17,085 bases of DNA from Calocera cornea HHB12733 (taxonomy: Eukaryota > Basidiomycota > Dacrymycetes > Dacrymycetales > Dacrymycetaceae). Both the position numbers and the translations under genes were made by a program. The stretch lies in contig KV423976.1 of the NCBI GenBank assembly GCA_001632435.1, positions 100,522-117,606 of the forward strand, written 5' to 3'. This document shows positions 1 to 9,869 of the stretch, piece after piece (position 1 is the first letter of the stretch; each line of letters opens with the position of its first letter). A model generated the notes under the pieces. The model was not told the origin of the DNA. It ran no database searches and worked only from the letters and a program-made list of their open reading frames with translations.

Positions 1-231
1 CCCAAGGTAGCACCCTGCCCTCCTCCTACCTGCCCCATCCACTGACCTGGACCAGCAGTGAAGGGCCCTCCTCTCAGGAGTCTCTCTGTGTGCAGGAGAC
101 ATACTAACATGGGCGACCCCAAGGTAGGGCCATTCCACTGTCCATCACCCACATGGCCACACACCACGCGGTTTCCTGACTGTTCAACAACCGGCCACCA
201 CGCAGAGCGGCTGCTCTGCTCCCGCTCTTAT

Positions 232-275
232 GCACAATACATTACAATAAATACACGTGACTATCCTCCGACCGG
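232..275 (+). promoter_or_regulatory. Promoter-like stretch with CACGTG, shared by both repeat arms
   Basis: An AT-rich run followed by AAATACACGTGACTATC lies about 65 bases upstream of the ATG at 326. The same stretch occurs in the other arm on the - strand, with CACGTG at 16575-16580, about 90 bases upstream of its ATG. CACGTG (254-259) is an E-box core bound by fungal bHLH factors in general. Its role here is inferred only from position and from its survival in both decayed copies. Confidence 0.35.
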
Positions 276-325
276 CACCTCCCCCCTCCTCCCCATCCCT
301 CCCTCCCGCCGACTCCTCCGCACTC

Positions 326-1670
326 ATGTTCGCATTCCTCACTGACAAGCTCGACAGCCTCGACGCGAGCATCGCAGAGCGCACGTTCGAGCGCCTCCAG
401 CCCCGGTACACTGTCCCCGGCTGGTCGTTCGTCTGCAAGGGCTGGCAGGCCGCACAGGCGACGTAGGACGATATGCAGGTGCGCCTGCTCCTGCGCGCCG
501 GCCAGTCCGCTTGGGGGAAACTCACCGCTCGCACCCCAGACGCTGCTCGACACCAACTTCGCCGAAGCTGCAGCCGCAGTCTACGCCTGCAACCGAGGCA
601 GCAAACGCTCGATGGACAGCGCACTGGGGGCGATCGTCCTCCTCGTGCACTGCTACCCCTCCGAGCTCGCCGAGCTCGACGTCCGCCGGGCGTTCGACCA
701 CTCGCAGCCGGTCGTCCTCCGCACGCTGGGCGGGAACAGCGCGGGCGCAGGCGCGACGGGGGAAGTGCTCACCTGGCTATGGGCGCTGGCACTCCTAGCG
801 CAGGCGCAGTCCGTCCACTGGTCGCAGGATCTCCTCGTGCCAATAATACAGGTCCGTCCCCCGCTCCCCACGAGCCGACAAGCTCCATTCAGCACCGTAC
901 TAACGCCCGGGGGCAGCCCCTCGTCCCCCTCTCCTCCCTCTCCCCAGCCCCCTCAACGCGCTTCATAGCCTTCCGCCTCCTCTTCGCTCTCCTCGCGCTC
1001 CTCCCGCCCCTAGCAACCCTATCGATCCTCCGCTCTTTCCTAGGCCCCGAGTGCCTGTTCTAGCAGATGCGCGTCGCCGCCGTAGGGCAGGTGAACGAGG
1101 ACGTGCGGGCCGCTCTCAGATCGCCGGTGCGCACTGCGCTCCCTCCCGCTCCCCTCCCGCGCATACACTAACCCCCCTCCGCACTAGGTCGCATCCCCCT
1201 TCTAGCAGATGCGCGTCGCCGCCTTAGGGCTGGTGAACGAGCCTGTGCTCGCTGCGCTCCGCTCTCCGGTGCGTGCCTCTCTCCCTCCCTCTATCCAGCA
1301 CACCCAGCTTATTCACAGACACCTCCCATGCACCAGGCAGCAGCAGCAGCAGCATCCCCCTTCTCCATCCCGCTCCTGATGCAGACCCTTGGCCCCGCCC
1401 TGCTGCGCCCCTCGCCGCCAGACCTCTTCTCGCAACCCCTCGCCCCCCGGCTCACGCTTGCCGAGTTGGTAGACTCATCCGACCCCGCCGGCCTCGTCGA
1501 GTGCATGAGCCTCCTGTACGCGCTCCTGCAGGTGGACACGCAGAACCGGATGCGTCCCTCCCTCCATCTCAGCCATGCCATGCGCCGTCGTCGAAGTGGG
1601 ACCAGAATGGCTTACTGCGGAAGCAAGCGCTTTTTGAAAGGGGCAGGGGAGTCAATATAGGTATATTGTT
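326..1670 (+). pseudogene. Decayed multi-exon gene, possibly YAP-binding/ALF4/glomulin-like (left copy)
   Basis: Exon-like segments can be read in order. Segment 326-478 begins MFAFLTDKLDSLDASIAE. Segment 540-851 includes ALGAIVLLVHCYPSELAEL and WLWALALLAQ. Segment about 968-1130 includes LPPLATLSILRSFLGPEC and MRVAAVGQVNE. Segment 1385-1530 includes TLGPALLRPSPPDLFSQP and LVECMSLLYALLQVDTQNR. Several segments are bounded by GT..AG. The copy is broken: a TAG at 464-466 interrupts the first exon, a TAG at 1061-1063 interrupts the third, frames of exons 2 and 3 do not join at the obvious splice sites, part of exon 3 is duplicated, and the donor expected after QNR is missing. The predicted fold is leucine-rich and alpha-helical, HEAT/armadillo-like. 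The glomulin/YBP assignment rests on remembered resemblance of the C-P-x-P-x-MR-V-A and LVECxSLLYxLLQxD motifs and is tentative. A paralogous decayed copy lies at 16484-15960. Confidence 0.55.
1058..1290 (+). repeat. Tandem duplication of an exon segment (period 142 bp)
   Basis: The stretch beginning TTCTAGCAGATGCGCGTCGC at 1058 recurs at 1200, followed in both places by related coding for MRVAA-x-G-x-VNE, then a GCTCCCTCCC-like intronic run. The two units have diverged (VGQVNEDVRAALRSP against LGLVNEPVLAALRSP). The right repeat arm has only one unit, so either the duplication is specific to the left arm or the right arm lost one unit by recombination between the two. Confidence 0.75.
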
Positions 1671-1739
1671 TTCACAAGACTAACAAGTTCTGGGTGGCCT
1701 AACGTCACGATCACGTGCCCGTAGACAGTGCGCAGCGGG

Positions 1740-2519
1740 TGAATTCTGCGCAGTTAGCTGGGGAGGCTGGTGGGTAGTATTGGCGGGGAGGCACGCCCGC
1801 TCGACTAGGGTGGACGGCGGTCCATCTCCGTCCTGCGCACTCCGGTGTTCATAAGTGCGGAGGCCATACAAGGAACGCACGAGAGAGTGAGGGTCGATGC
1901 TCGAGGGGGATGGTGCACAGAGAGGAGGGTAGCCCAGGATTTGCAGCCTCGCCATCCAGCCCATCAAGCGACTCAGCGGCAGTGAGAACTCCGGGAGCTT
2001 ACCGAGCCCTTGCGTAAGCAGTGTACGTGAGGCTATTGATCAGAGCTCGTTGTTCTTGCTCATGCGCCTCGAACTCGCCGTAAGCGACGAGCAGATGGAA
2101 GCACCAAGGCAAAAGCGAGCCCTGCATGGTCCATGCATGCAGTGGCAGAGTGCGACGAGTCCCCACGACAGCCTCCACTCTCGTGAGCTATTACGTGGCA
2201 AGATTATCCTAAGCAGGAGCAGGCGCCCAGGTGAGCGCCCATTCAGCCAATCAGATACACGCTTACGAGGTGGCGGGTAAGATGAGGTCACGGTTCGAGG
2301 CTGCGATTACCTGTGCGGAAGCAGAGGGGTAGCCTGTCCGCGCGACCGCTTGATAATCCGCCTGTCAGCAAGTATGTGTCATCCCTCATCTGGACCCTAT
2401 GGAAAGAACTTACTGGCTTGCAGGGCCTTCTGGTCGCCTGCGGCGGCGACGTTGGGCCGTTCGCCGATCGATGGTCGATGTTCTGGGCAGAGCGGCGTGC
2501 GGTGCGGCAGGGTGTCGCC
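1740..2519. other. Intergenic region upstream of the AIF2-like gene
   Basis: No supported gene. The stretch separates the left repeat arm from the AIF2-like promoter. A CCAAT motif lies at 2247-2251, about 400 bases before the ATG of the next gene. Short open frames on both strands show no recognisable protein and no consistent splicing. Confidence 0.5.
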
Positions 2520-2527
2520 TATATAAA
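2520..2527 (+). promoter_or_regulatory. TATA box of the AIF2-like gene
   Basis: TATATAAA lies about 125 bases upstream of the ATG at 2651. It is followed by a C/T-rich stretch with no ATG, the usual look of a fungal core promoter and leader. The match to the consensus is good; transcription from it is inferred. Confidence 0.65.
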
Positions 2528-2650
2528 CGCGTGGGAAAGCCGGCAGTGTCCTCAGATAACCTCGCAGCACCCCCCTCACCTCCTCCCCACACGCACAAGT
2601 CGCCAATATCGACCCTCTAGTCCTTTGCAGAGTCAAATCACAAACCCGCA

Positions 2651-3836
2651 ATGGCAAAGTCGTACAACAACGGCCTCCCGAATGTCGTCGTCCTCGGCGC
2701 GGGCGGCGCAGGCTCCAAGGTCGTCCACGACCTTAGCAAGACACTCAACCCGGCACAGTATAACCTCGTGCTCGTCGACAGGCGGCCGTACTACGTCCAC
2801 TGGCCCGCCATGATCCGCATGGTCGTCACCGACTCGGGCCACCTCGAGGACACCGCGCTCATCCCGCTCGACAAGAACTTTGTTAACGGGAATGGCACCC
2901 TTGTCGTGGGCACCGTCACGTCCATCGTACCGGGGGAGAAGGGTGGAGAGATCGTGCTCGCCAGCGGGGAACACATCCCGTACGCCGTCCTCGTCCTCGC
3001 AACAGGGTCCACATACGAGGGCCCGCTCGCGCTACCGGACACGAAGCCCGAGACGTCGCAGTGGATCAGCCAGTGGCGCAGCACATTCGCTAAGGCACAG
3101 AGCATCGTCCTCGTCGGCGGCGGCGCGATCGGCATCGAGATGGCGGGCGAGATCAAGGATGTTTGGCCGGTGAGCCCGTACACCCTTGTTGTTATCAGAG
3201 CGCGCATACTAACGACGGCTGCAGGACAAGAAGCTCACGCTGGTGCAAGGTGACACGTCCCTTCTCAATGCGGCGTACCCCGACAAGTTCCGCAGTGCGC
3301 TCGTGTCGCGGCTCAAGGCGCGCGGCGTCGAGCTCGTCTTCAACGACTTTGTCGACTCTATCCCCGCACCTGGTGCCACGACGGTCACGACGCGCAACGG
3401 CAAGACGCTGCAGGCGGACCTGGTTGTGGCCACGCGCGGCGCGCGCCCGAACACCGAGCTCATCAAGGCTACTTTCCCCGATGCTGTGGACGCCCGGGGG
3501 CGAGTGAAGGTGACGCCGGAGCTGGAGATCGTGGGCCACCCAGGCGTCTTCGCAGCTGGGGACATCACAGACATAGAGGAGCAGAAGCAGGTGGCCAAGT
3601 ACCCCGGCCACGCCGCCGTCGTCGCGGCGAACGTTGTGTCCGAGCTGGCGGGGCAGAAGCCGACGAAGGAGTACAAGAAGCAGCCCGAGATGATTCTCAT
3701 CACGAACGGCGTGAACGGAGGTGCAGCATACGTTGGCATGCTCTGGGGGATCGTCATGGGCGACTGGTTCGCAAGGTCGATGAAGAGCAAGGACCTGCTT
3801 GTCGGCATGGCCCGCAAGGGGCTCGGGTACGCGTAA
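2651..3836 (+). CDS. AIF2/AMID-like FAD-dependent NAD(P)H oxidoreductase
   Basis: Two exons, 2651-3169 and 3225-3836, are joined across a 55-nt intron (GTGAGC..GCAG) with a perfect TACTAAC branch site at 3207-3213. Together they give 376 residues. The protein has the two-dinucleotide-fold layout of pyridine nucleotide-disulphide oxidoreductases: an N-terminal FAD-binding GAGGAG (residues 16-21), an NAD(P)-binding GGGAIG (156-161) in LVGGGAIGIEMAGEI, and a C-terminal FAD motif GVFAAGD (280-286). The junction reads AGEIKDVWP-DKKLTLV, and the segment YPDKFRSAL and the ending (GMLWGIVMGDWFAR, MARKGLGYA) match AIF2/AMID homologues. These proteins oxidise NAD(P)H and, in animals and some fungi, have been tied to cell death and lipid-associated quinone reduction. 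No mitochondrial presequence or transmembrane segment is evident. It lies upstream of ATG8 on the same strand, with a 574-base gap. The start is the first ATG after the TATA box. Confidence 0.93.
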
Positions 3837-4410
3837 GCCCACTCGGGGCGTTCATCGGACTGGTATAATGTGGGCTTTGTAGCATGTAGATTCTTTACAC
3901 TAATAGATCCTTGTGGTTTTGGATGACTGGCGCACCTATATGCGGGGTGATGTGCACGTCCATCCGCCTGACGCCTAACTCCGGAGTGAACCCGGTCGTT
4001 CGGCCCGCGACGACCACAAGGACATAGGGGGACAAAAGCAGTTCTGTTGCACGGCGAGGGGTTGGTAGCCGCCTCCTGTTGTCAGTGGATAAGTCGAACG
4101 TTCTCGCAAAGGGGTGACGACGACGGACTCACGCCGACGTCGCGTAACAGGAGAGCAGACGGTGGTTGTGTCACCCAGGGTCGCCCCCTGGCTTGCGCGT
4201 TCCCCGCCGGTGCACACGCATACAGCGCTCATAGGGGAGCGGGAGCAATTCGCGCAGCTTGACTAACGACCACCATCTCCCTCGCGTCCTCAAGACCTGC
4301 TGCACCTCTCGTCCTATCTGACGACTACCCGCTAAGTACCCGTGTGAAGAGTTATTGTGAGTGCACGTCTTTGGGGTGTGGTTGAGCGGCGCCTGAGGAA
4401 GAGACAGACG
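3837..4410. other. Intergenic region between the AIF2-like gene and ATG8
   Basis: This stretch must hold the 3' UTR of the AIF2-like gene and the promoter and leader of ATG8. No ATG occurs in roughly the last 350 bases before the ATG8 start, which suits a long unstructured leader. No clear TATA box or polyadenylation signal was recognised. Confidence 0.5.
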
Positions 4411-5010
4411 ATGCGCTCCAAGTTCAAGGACGAGCACCTGTTCGGTGCGCGCCATCCGCTGTCTCTCCTTTCCATCTCCTAATACGCCTATCTTCTACGC
4501 AGAGAAGCGCAAGGCTGAGGCAGAGCGTATACGCCAGAAGTACCCCGACCGCATTCCCGTGGGTATTGCTGCCTTTCCGACGACGTGATGTAGGCTGACG
4601 GGGGCATCTAGGTCATCTGCGAGAAGGCTGACCGCACCGACATCCCCACCATCGACAAGAAGAAGTACCTCGTTCCATCCGTGCGTATCGCTGTGTCGCG
4701 GTGTTGCTATTGGATGTCGTAAGCTGACACCGCCCGCAGGACCTCACGGTCGGCCAGTTCGTGTACGTGATCCGGAAGCGCATCAAGCTCGCTCCGGAGA
4801 AAGCAATCTTTATCTTCGTCGACGAGGTATTACCGCCCACTGCTGCGCTCATGAGCGCCATCTACGAGGAGCACAAGTGCGTCTTCTTCCTCGCGCGTTC
4901 TGAGCGGATGCTGACCGGCATATAGGGACGAGGACAACTTCCTCTATGTGACGTACTCAGGCGAGAACACCTTTGGCGGCTGCGAGGAGCTGAGGGAGGA
5001 GGAGCTGTGA
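4411..5010 (+). CDS. ATG8: Autophagy-related ubiquitin-like protein Atg8
   Basis: Five exons (4411-4444, 4503-4558, 4612-4680, 4740-4876, 4926-5010) are separated by introns of 58, 53, 59 and 49 nt, all GT..AG, and give 126 residues. The sequence is unmistakably Atg8/LC3/[16 protein letters not shown] at the N terminus, [20 protein letters not shown], then [40 protein letters not shown] and the [11 protein letters not shown] ending. Gly116 is the conserved residue joined to phosphatidylethanolamine on autophagosome membranes. It is followed by ten residues, [10 protein letters not shown], that the Atg4 protease would remove; the family commonly has tails of 1 to about 10 residues. Known partners in the conjugation pathway are Atg7, Atg3 and the Atg12-Atg5-Atg16 complex. 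The gene is convergent with the CFA-type gene at 8450-6715. Confidence 0.98.
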
Positions 5011-5785
5011 GGGGCTTCGAGCATGGACAACAGTCCGTGCCTGCGCACGCGTCTGCAGCCGTGTCATGTACCTCTCCGCTCCAGTCCGATCACAGTCCGG
5101 TTCCCTTCCTCCTGTCTGGCCTTCTTACGAACGCTCAATAATGAGTCCCATGTAGTCCTATGAATAACGCGGTTGCGAACTGATCTCTTGCCTGCTTGCC
5201 CATCTGCGTGCACGCACCGACAGAGCCCCGGATGGGACGTGCGAAGCCCCCGCGGGTTGGCTAGCCCTGTACGTTTCCGGCGTGCTAACCGCGCGTCCGC
5301 CGCGATGGGCGATGCACCCTCGGAATCCCATTGTCAACTCTCACGCCCCAATGCCGCATTGTGACCCTCCCTTCCCATTGTCTCCTTCCTTCTTTATCCT
5401 GCACCCATCCTCTGCTCGGGACATACAACGCCGTCTTTACTCTCACGGGTCTGCAGAGCCCGGCTTCGGCGCTGGATCGCGCATCTCGTGCCTTGCTGCC
5501 GCACCGCACCCAGGAGGCCGGCATCCCAAGGGCACGGGCGTGGAACTCAACGTGTCTTCCATGGAGTCTCTGATGTCTAACCTCTTCTAGCCTGGCATCG
5601 ACCTTTCTAGCACCGGCTCATCGCGCATTCCCTCCCCCTGGACTAGACGAGCTAGACGGGGGGACGCACCATCTCTATCGTCTGCGGTTGAGCACGAAGC
5701 GACCTGATATCACGCCTTCCCGCTCGCTTGGCTATGCGTATCTGTCTGGAGATGCGCGACTACCCTTAGGCCCAGAAGTGTGGAG
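5011..5785. other. Intergenic region downstream of ATG8
   Basis: The first part is the ATG8 3' UTR. Several overlapping open frames between 5173 and 5590 have no recognisable motif, no family resemblance and conflict with one another. No convincing gene is seen. Confidence 0.45.
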
Positions 5786-6313
5786 ATGGCCGAGGAGTGT
5801 ATGCGCCAAGATAGATGGCGAGAAACTCAGGCCTTGCTGGAAGTGGCAGAGGGTGCAGTTGTGATTGGGAACTGGGATGATCCCTGCCGTTCCGGCTTGA
5901 TACGCACGTATGCCTCCCGCTCGGGAGTGGACGTCATGCCAGCGGGTTGCCGAGGGATTTTGGCTCTGATAGATAGATGGGAATCATCGGCCGCTGCAGT
6001 GGTGATTTCGCGATGTTGCCAAACACGGTTGGGAGATTATCCATCTTTGTACACACCGCAAGTTTCGACCTTTGACTGGAGTGATACGCATGATTATGCT
6101 GTAAGATCCGGTTATATGACTGTTACCCCGCCCTGTCTTCCTGATGTCCGGCTTGCTCGGTCTGCAGGGCAGTCACATCTCGCGCAAGGTTTAACTTTGT
6201 TCCGCGGAACCATGGAAACGCTTGCGAGCATTGGGGCCGCCACGGATTTTGGGTTTCAGCCGGTCTGGAGAAGCTCACTTAGGAGCAGCCTTGTCGGAGT
6301 GTACGATGGCTAA
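5786..6313 (+). CDS. Unrecognised hypothetical ORF, 175 residues
   Basis: An uninterrupted frame runs from an ATG at 5786 to the stop before 6314. The product is soluble-looking and acidic at the start (MAEECMRQDRWRETQALLEV), with no signal peptide, membrane segment or motif I know. Base composition is less GC-biased at third positions than in the five firm genes, which weakens the case. An open frame of this length can arise by chance in a stretch this size. It could also be an exon of a larger gene, since the frame is open a little upstream. No function is proposed. Confidence 0.22.
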   Translation: MAEECMRQDRWRETQALLEVAEGAVVIGNWDDPCRSGLIRTYASRSGVDVMPAGCRGILALIDRWESSAAAVVISRCCQTRLGDYPSLYTPQVSTFDWSDTHDYAVRSGYMTVTPPCLPDVRLARSAGQSHLAQGLTLFRGTMETLASIGAATDFGFQPVWRSSLRSSLVGVYDG

Positions 6314-6714
6314 GTGTTCTTTTCATGCTACAGGGCGGGAAAGGGCCTCTGTATAAAGCAATAGCACCGGCGGTTTAGGGTATGAGAAATATCGACCTGC
6401 GACCATGATTCAGTAAGCGAGAATGAGTGGCTCCCGGTGTTTGCAGGAACGTTCTGTACCAAGCGTGATTGAATTGCTCCAACGACTTCTTTCATTCATT
6501 TCGTACTATGAAACAAGCAGGCTACAAGAAACAAATAATAACGGAATAAAGAGAATTATCCAATCGTCTCGCGACTGCGTCTAGTTATAGATGTAGGTTC
6601 ATGGGAGTGATGTGGGAAGGATGGGTCAAAGAATGGCCTCGGAAAGAAACAAGGGTTTTAACAACTAGCACTGCCGGAGAAAACAAGGAATGAAACAGCA
6701 ACCGAGCTGGACGG
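6314..6714. other. Region between the hypothetical ORF and the CFA-type gene end
   Basis: This is AT-richer than the surroundings and probably contains the 3' UTR of the CFA-type gene, transcribed leftward from 6715. AATAAA at 6544-6549 is on the + strand and so would not serve that gene. No coding region is supported. Confidence 0.4.
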
Positions 6715-8450
6715 TTACTGTGTGGTATCCTCCCCATCCAAACGAACGTCACAGCCAAGCTCGACGTTTCCTTCCCGAGTGAAAGAGATGATGTGAACAC
6801 CAAGGGTACGGGTTGAGAACCCTGCCTCGCAGTACGAGCTGGTAATGGGTTAGTACAGAGCGACAACCCCAAACGCTGTTGCTCACAAATAGTAGTTCCA
6901 TTTTCTCTTGAATGTCTCACACTCCACCCTCGATATATCGTACTGCTCACGAAGCTCCGGTACCACCACGCTCTCGAAGCTCTTCGAGAAACGACGTTGC
7001 CATTCTCGGAGTGTTCGCGAGTAGTGAGGACCGATGTTGCCAACTGATTCTACGACGAGGCGCCCATCACTGCCTGAGTTGAGAGTCGAAAGGAGCATGC
7101 TTGCTGATGGCAAGAAGCCACCGGGGAAGATCCACTTCCGTATGAAGTCAACGTCCTTGGCATACACTTTCATACCTGACACCAGTGTCAGCGGACAAGC
7201 TTTTCAATGGAACAGAGTCGAGGCTCACGAGCATCAGGAATAGTGGACACCTGGATGACACCAGCGCCGCTCTTCTTCAAAGCCCAATCGACCATGCGCC
7301 AGTACGTGTCCATATACTCAGCCCCAACATGCTCCATCATCTCGATAGAAACGAATCGGTCGAACTGTCCTTCCCACTCGGCCGGAAGACTGCGATAATC
7401 AACGACGTGGACCCGAATACGGTCTGAGAGACCGGCTTTGGCAATGCGTTCCCGAGCCAGCGCCGCTTGCTGCTCCGATAAGGTCACGGTATCGATAGTG
7501 CACTTGAATAGTGAAGCAGCGAGCATTGAGAATGAGCCCCATCCAGTGCCTATCTCAAGCACGCGGTGACCATCTCGAATGTCGGCCTTGTTGCAGATGT
7601 GTCTGCGATTTGGAGTGAGCTGCAGAAAGCTAGGAACGGAACTAGATGCTTACCGTAGCTTCCGGAGTTGAGCGAGTTCCAGCGGGTCCAGCCCAAGCAA
7701 CTCGCTGCCCTTCTGACATTCCACCAGGTCTTCGTCGAGGGACTCGAATAGACCACAAGAATAGGTCATATCACTACTGAGAAATGCTTCGAACATGCGG
7801 TTGGACATGTCATAATGCGCCGAGACATTGGCCTTTGCGTTGTTCAGTGTTGCCAACGAAGCCGTGAGGTCCAAGAGTTTGCGAGAGCCGAAAGTGGGGA
7901 CATATGACAGACATGACTTGAAGGACGAAACAGACGAAAGGGACTCCCGATTATAGATGAACAGCTATGAATGGGATGAGAACTTAGCTACCTTGACAAT
8001 GATAGGCGGACTCACCATGAAGAGGGACGTCAGGTCATCAACGTCTATCTCCCCGGTCATGTACGCCTCGGCAAACCCAAGATCAGCTGTGGTGAGGACG
8101 CGCAGCCAAAACGAGTCCCTTCGAACGGTGATCGTGGCATGGATATCGGAAGCATCGCCAACAACGTCGGTAGAACCGAGTTGGGGTTTCTCCTTCATCT
8201 CGTCGGTTGGGAAGTTATAGATAGCGGCCGGGGTGACAATGCGCAGCCGTCCGCGCGATATACCGCCCAGGTATCTGGGTTCAATTAGACGCCGTTGACT
8301 TGTAGGGATGAGTGCATACCCAACAACAAATGACTCTGCGAACGAGTCCATAGGCCGCATTGCTACTCGAGCAGCTCGACGCCATAAGGAATCAGACAGC
8401 CCAGCCTTGTGAAGCGTCGGAGAAGCGATAATATCAACAGGCGAGGACAT
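6715..8450 (-). CDS. Cyclopropane-fatty-acyl-phospholipid synthase-type SAM methyltransferase
   Basis: Five exons on the - strand, 8450-8016, 7964-7654, 7602-7229, 7175-6887 and 6838-6715, are joined across introns of 51, 51, 53 and 48 nt. They give 510 residues with all phases consistent. Residues 1-145 form the N-terminal CFA-associated domain (GRLRIVTPAAIYNFP, GFAEAYMTGEIDVDDL). Then come SAHYD (193-197) and the MTYSC motif (Cys215). The Rossmann SAM motif VLEIGTGWGS is at 263-272 and MMEHVG, with the active-site region Glu339, follows. DVDFIRKWIFPGG and the ending YCEAGFSTRTLGVHI match the family. Bacterial members add a methylene from SAM across double bonds of membrane phospholipid acyl chains; the fungal substrate is not fixed by sequence. 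The start at 8450 is the first ATG; the frame upstream offers only a TTG at 8507. A fungal sphingolipid C9-methyltransferase was considered, but the N-terminal domain fits CFA synthase better. Confidence 0.93.
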
Positions 8451-8528
8451 TAGGACAGTACAATAGCCAAAGTGAGGGGGCGGAGAAGGGGGGACTTCGG
8501 GGAGCAAGCTTCACGAACTCCGTGCTCC

Positions 8529-8535
8529 CTTTATA
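8529..8535 (-). promoter_or_regulatory. TATA box of the CFA-type gene
   Basis: On the - strand the stretch reads TATAAAG, about 79 bases upstream of the ATG at 8450. That spacing is comfortable for a fungal core promoter and supports the ATG at 8450 over the TTG at 8507, which would lie almost on top of the TATA box. Confidence 0.6.
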
Positions 8536-9371
8536 GACCAACCCGAGGTACAGAAGATTGAGCGGTTCGATCCGGACATGCCGTGAAAGCCTGTCAGACA
8601 AGCATCGGGCAACGCTTGAACGGCGGGGCCATCAGCAACCACTGCGGACGATAGTGTGATCACACGGAGCACAAGGATGCTGGGGACGTCCTTCCGCTGC
8701 AGCCTAAAGCGGGATGCGGGTTGGATGAGGTGTAGACGGGAATTCATGTGCACGCACCAAGAATTCACCCGCACCCTGCAAGAAGACGGCAGTATTGATA
8801 GATAGCTCCATCAAAGAGACATCCGGCTCTTGCCAAGTGTTTCTGATGTGCATCCCTCTGAAATCTGGACCCAGAAAAAGGTCGCGTAATGCCCATCTGA
8901 AGACTTCCCGGTGCATCTGAGGACTGTGCAACGTCCGCGGCCGCAATCGGGCCCGGCAAAGAGCAGATCGTCCTCTGGGTGACAGATTGTCCTGCGGAGA
9001 GAACCGATTGCAACTTCCACGTCCTGAGAGAGGACCGAAGAAATGACACGTCATGCAGCGGTCTGGCCACAAGCAATGCGCATTGCGTGCGATCCGAGCA
9101 TGATTCGACTGTGTCGCTGAGTACCCCCAGAGGAAAGAGAGCCGAGAAATCCCCTGGTACCCGTTCCGGACCGGATGTGTCCTAGACCTGATCACGGGAA
9201 GAATGGAAGACGGAATGGCGTGTGCCAGCAACGAATCAGTGTATGTTTCCCACTCTTCGCTCGCGGCGTGGAGGCTGCAAACTTTTCATGGGCTGGCGAG
9301 GCTGGACCATATGGCTTGCTGCCTGACGAGAAGGAATCAAGCATCGCTGGTATCGTAGCACAGCGCAGAGA

Positions 9372-9392
9372 TGCCGCCCGTTTGGGGCGGCA
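9372..9392. repeat. Short perfect hairpin
   Basis: TGCCGCCC and GGGCGGCA form an 8-bp perfect stem around the 5-base loop GTTTG. There is no following T-run and no adjacent gene end to make it a regulatory signal, so it is recorded only as structure. Confidence 0.5.
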
Positions 9393-9856
9393 CACGTTTA
9401 AGCGATGAGTGAAAGGGCAGGGCGGGCGCAAGTGGGCGGAACAAGGCAGAGTTCGGCGGAAGCGAAATTTGCAGGCCGCCTTGCAACGCCGGTCCGGACC
9501 CAAATCTTCATCACCCGCATTACTCGTCAACCAGACGACCGGCCGTGGCATGTCTTCAAATGTTGATTCTGTTCTGCCCCTTTCCGCCCTAATAACATTC
9601 AAACAAGATGTGTATCGAAAGTGACTCTGCTCATCGAGCAGAGCGCACGGCAGTCCTCACATCCCACGGGGCGACAGCCCCTGCTTCCGGCTTCGGCCCC
9701 TACACGCCGCGCTTCTCTTCAAGCTTCCGACCTTCTCAACGCCCTTTCCAGATACGCCATCCATGATAATCAGCAAGGCACAGCCTGACGGCATGCCCCT
9801 TTGTGCCAATCACGGGCATTGCAAAACAGGATAGGTCTAGCAGCATCTATGGCTAT

Positions 9857-9869
9857 GGGGGGGGGGGGG
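9857..9869. repeat. Homopolymer of 13 G
   Basis: An uninterrupted G run follows GGCTAT. The length of such a run is prone to both replication slippage and sequencing error. Confidence 0.85.

Larger units (their letters stand above)
1..1739 (+). repeat. Left arm of a long inverted repeat
   Basis: This arm matches the reverse complement of 15886-16800. Bases 1-60 are identical to the reverse complement of 16741-16800, and 126-185 to that of 16621-16680. Between them there is one substitution near 96 and a small scrambled indel at about 110-125. From about 188 inward the match continues at clearly lower identity: the promoter-like stretch with CACGTG, the first exon, the CCCTAGCAACCCT region, the CAG-rich stretch near 1340, the AT-rich GTATATT stretch near 1660, and finally the block ending AGTGCGCAGCGGG at about 1739. 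The right arm is shorter because it lacks several internal blocks. The match starts at base 1, so this arm may continue outside the window. Alignment was by eye. Confidence 0.85.

Noticed and set aside
2050..2280. 76-codon + strand open frame upstream of the AIF2-like gene, with a matching - strand frame
   Set aside because: No domain resemblance and no splice link to the AIF2-like gene, whose N terminus is already complete from the ATG at 2651.
8451..8507. Upstream extension of the CFA-type protein to 8507
   Set aside because: The codon at 8507 is TTG, not ATG, and lies only about 22 bases from the TATA box. The ATG at 8450 fits better.
8560..8590. Possible tRNA B box (GGTTCGATCC)
   Set aside because: No A box at the right distance and no acceptor or T-stem pairing could be formed around it.
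9192..9602. 136-codon - strand open frame in the gene-poor stretch
   Set aside because: Composition is Arg/Pro/Ser-rich without motifs, it overlaps other frames on the + strand, and there is no promoter or splice support.
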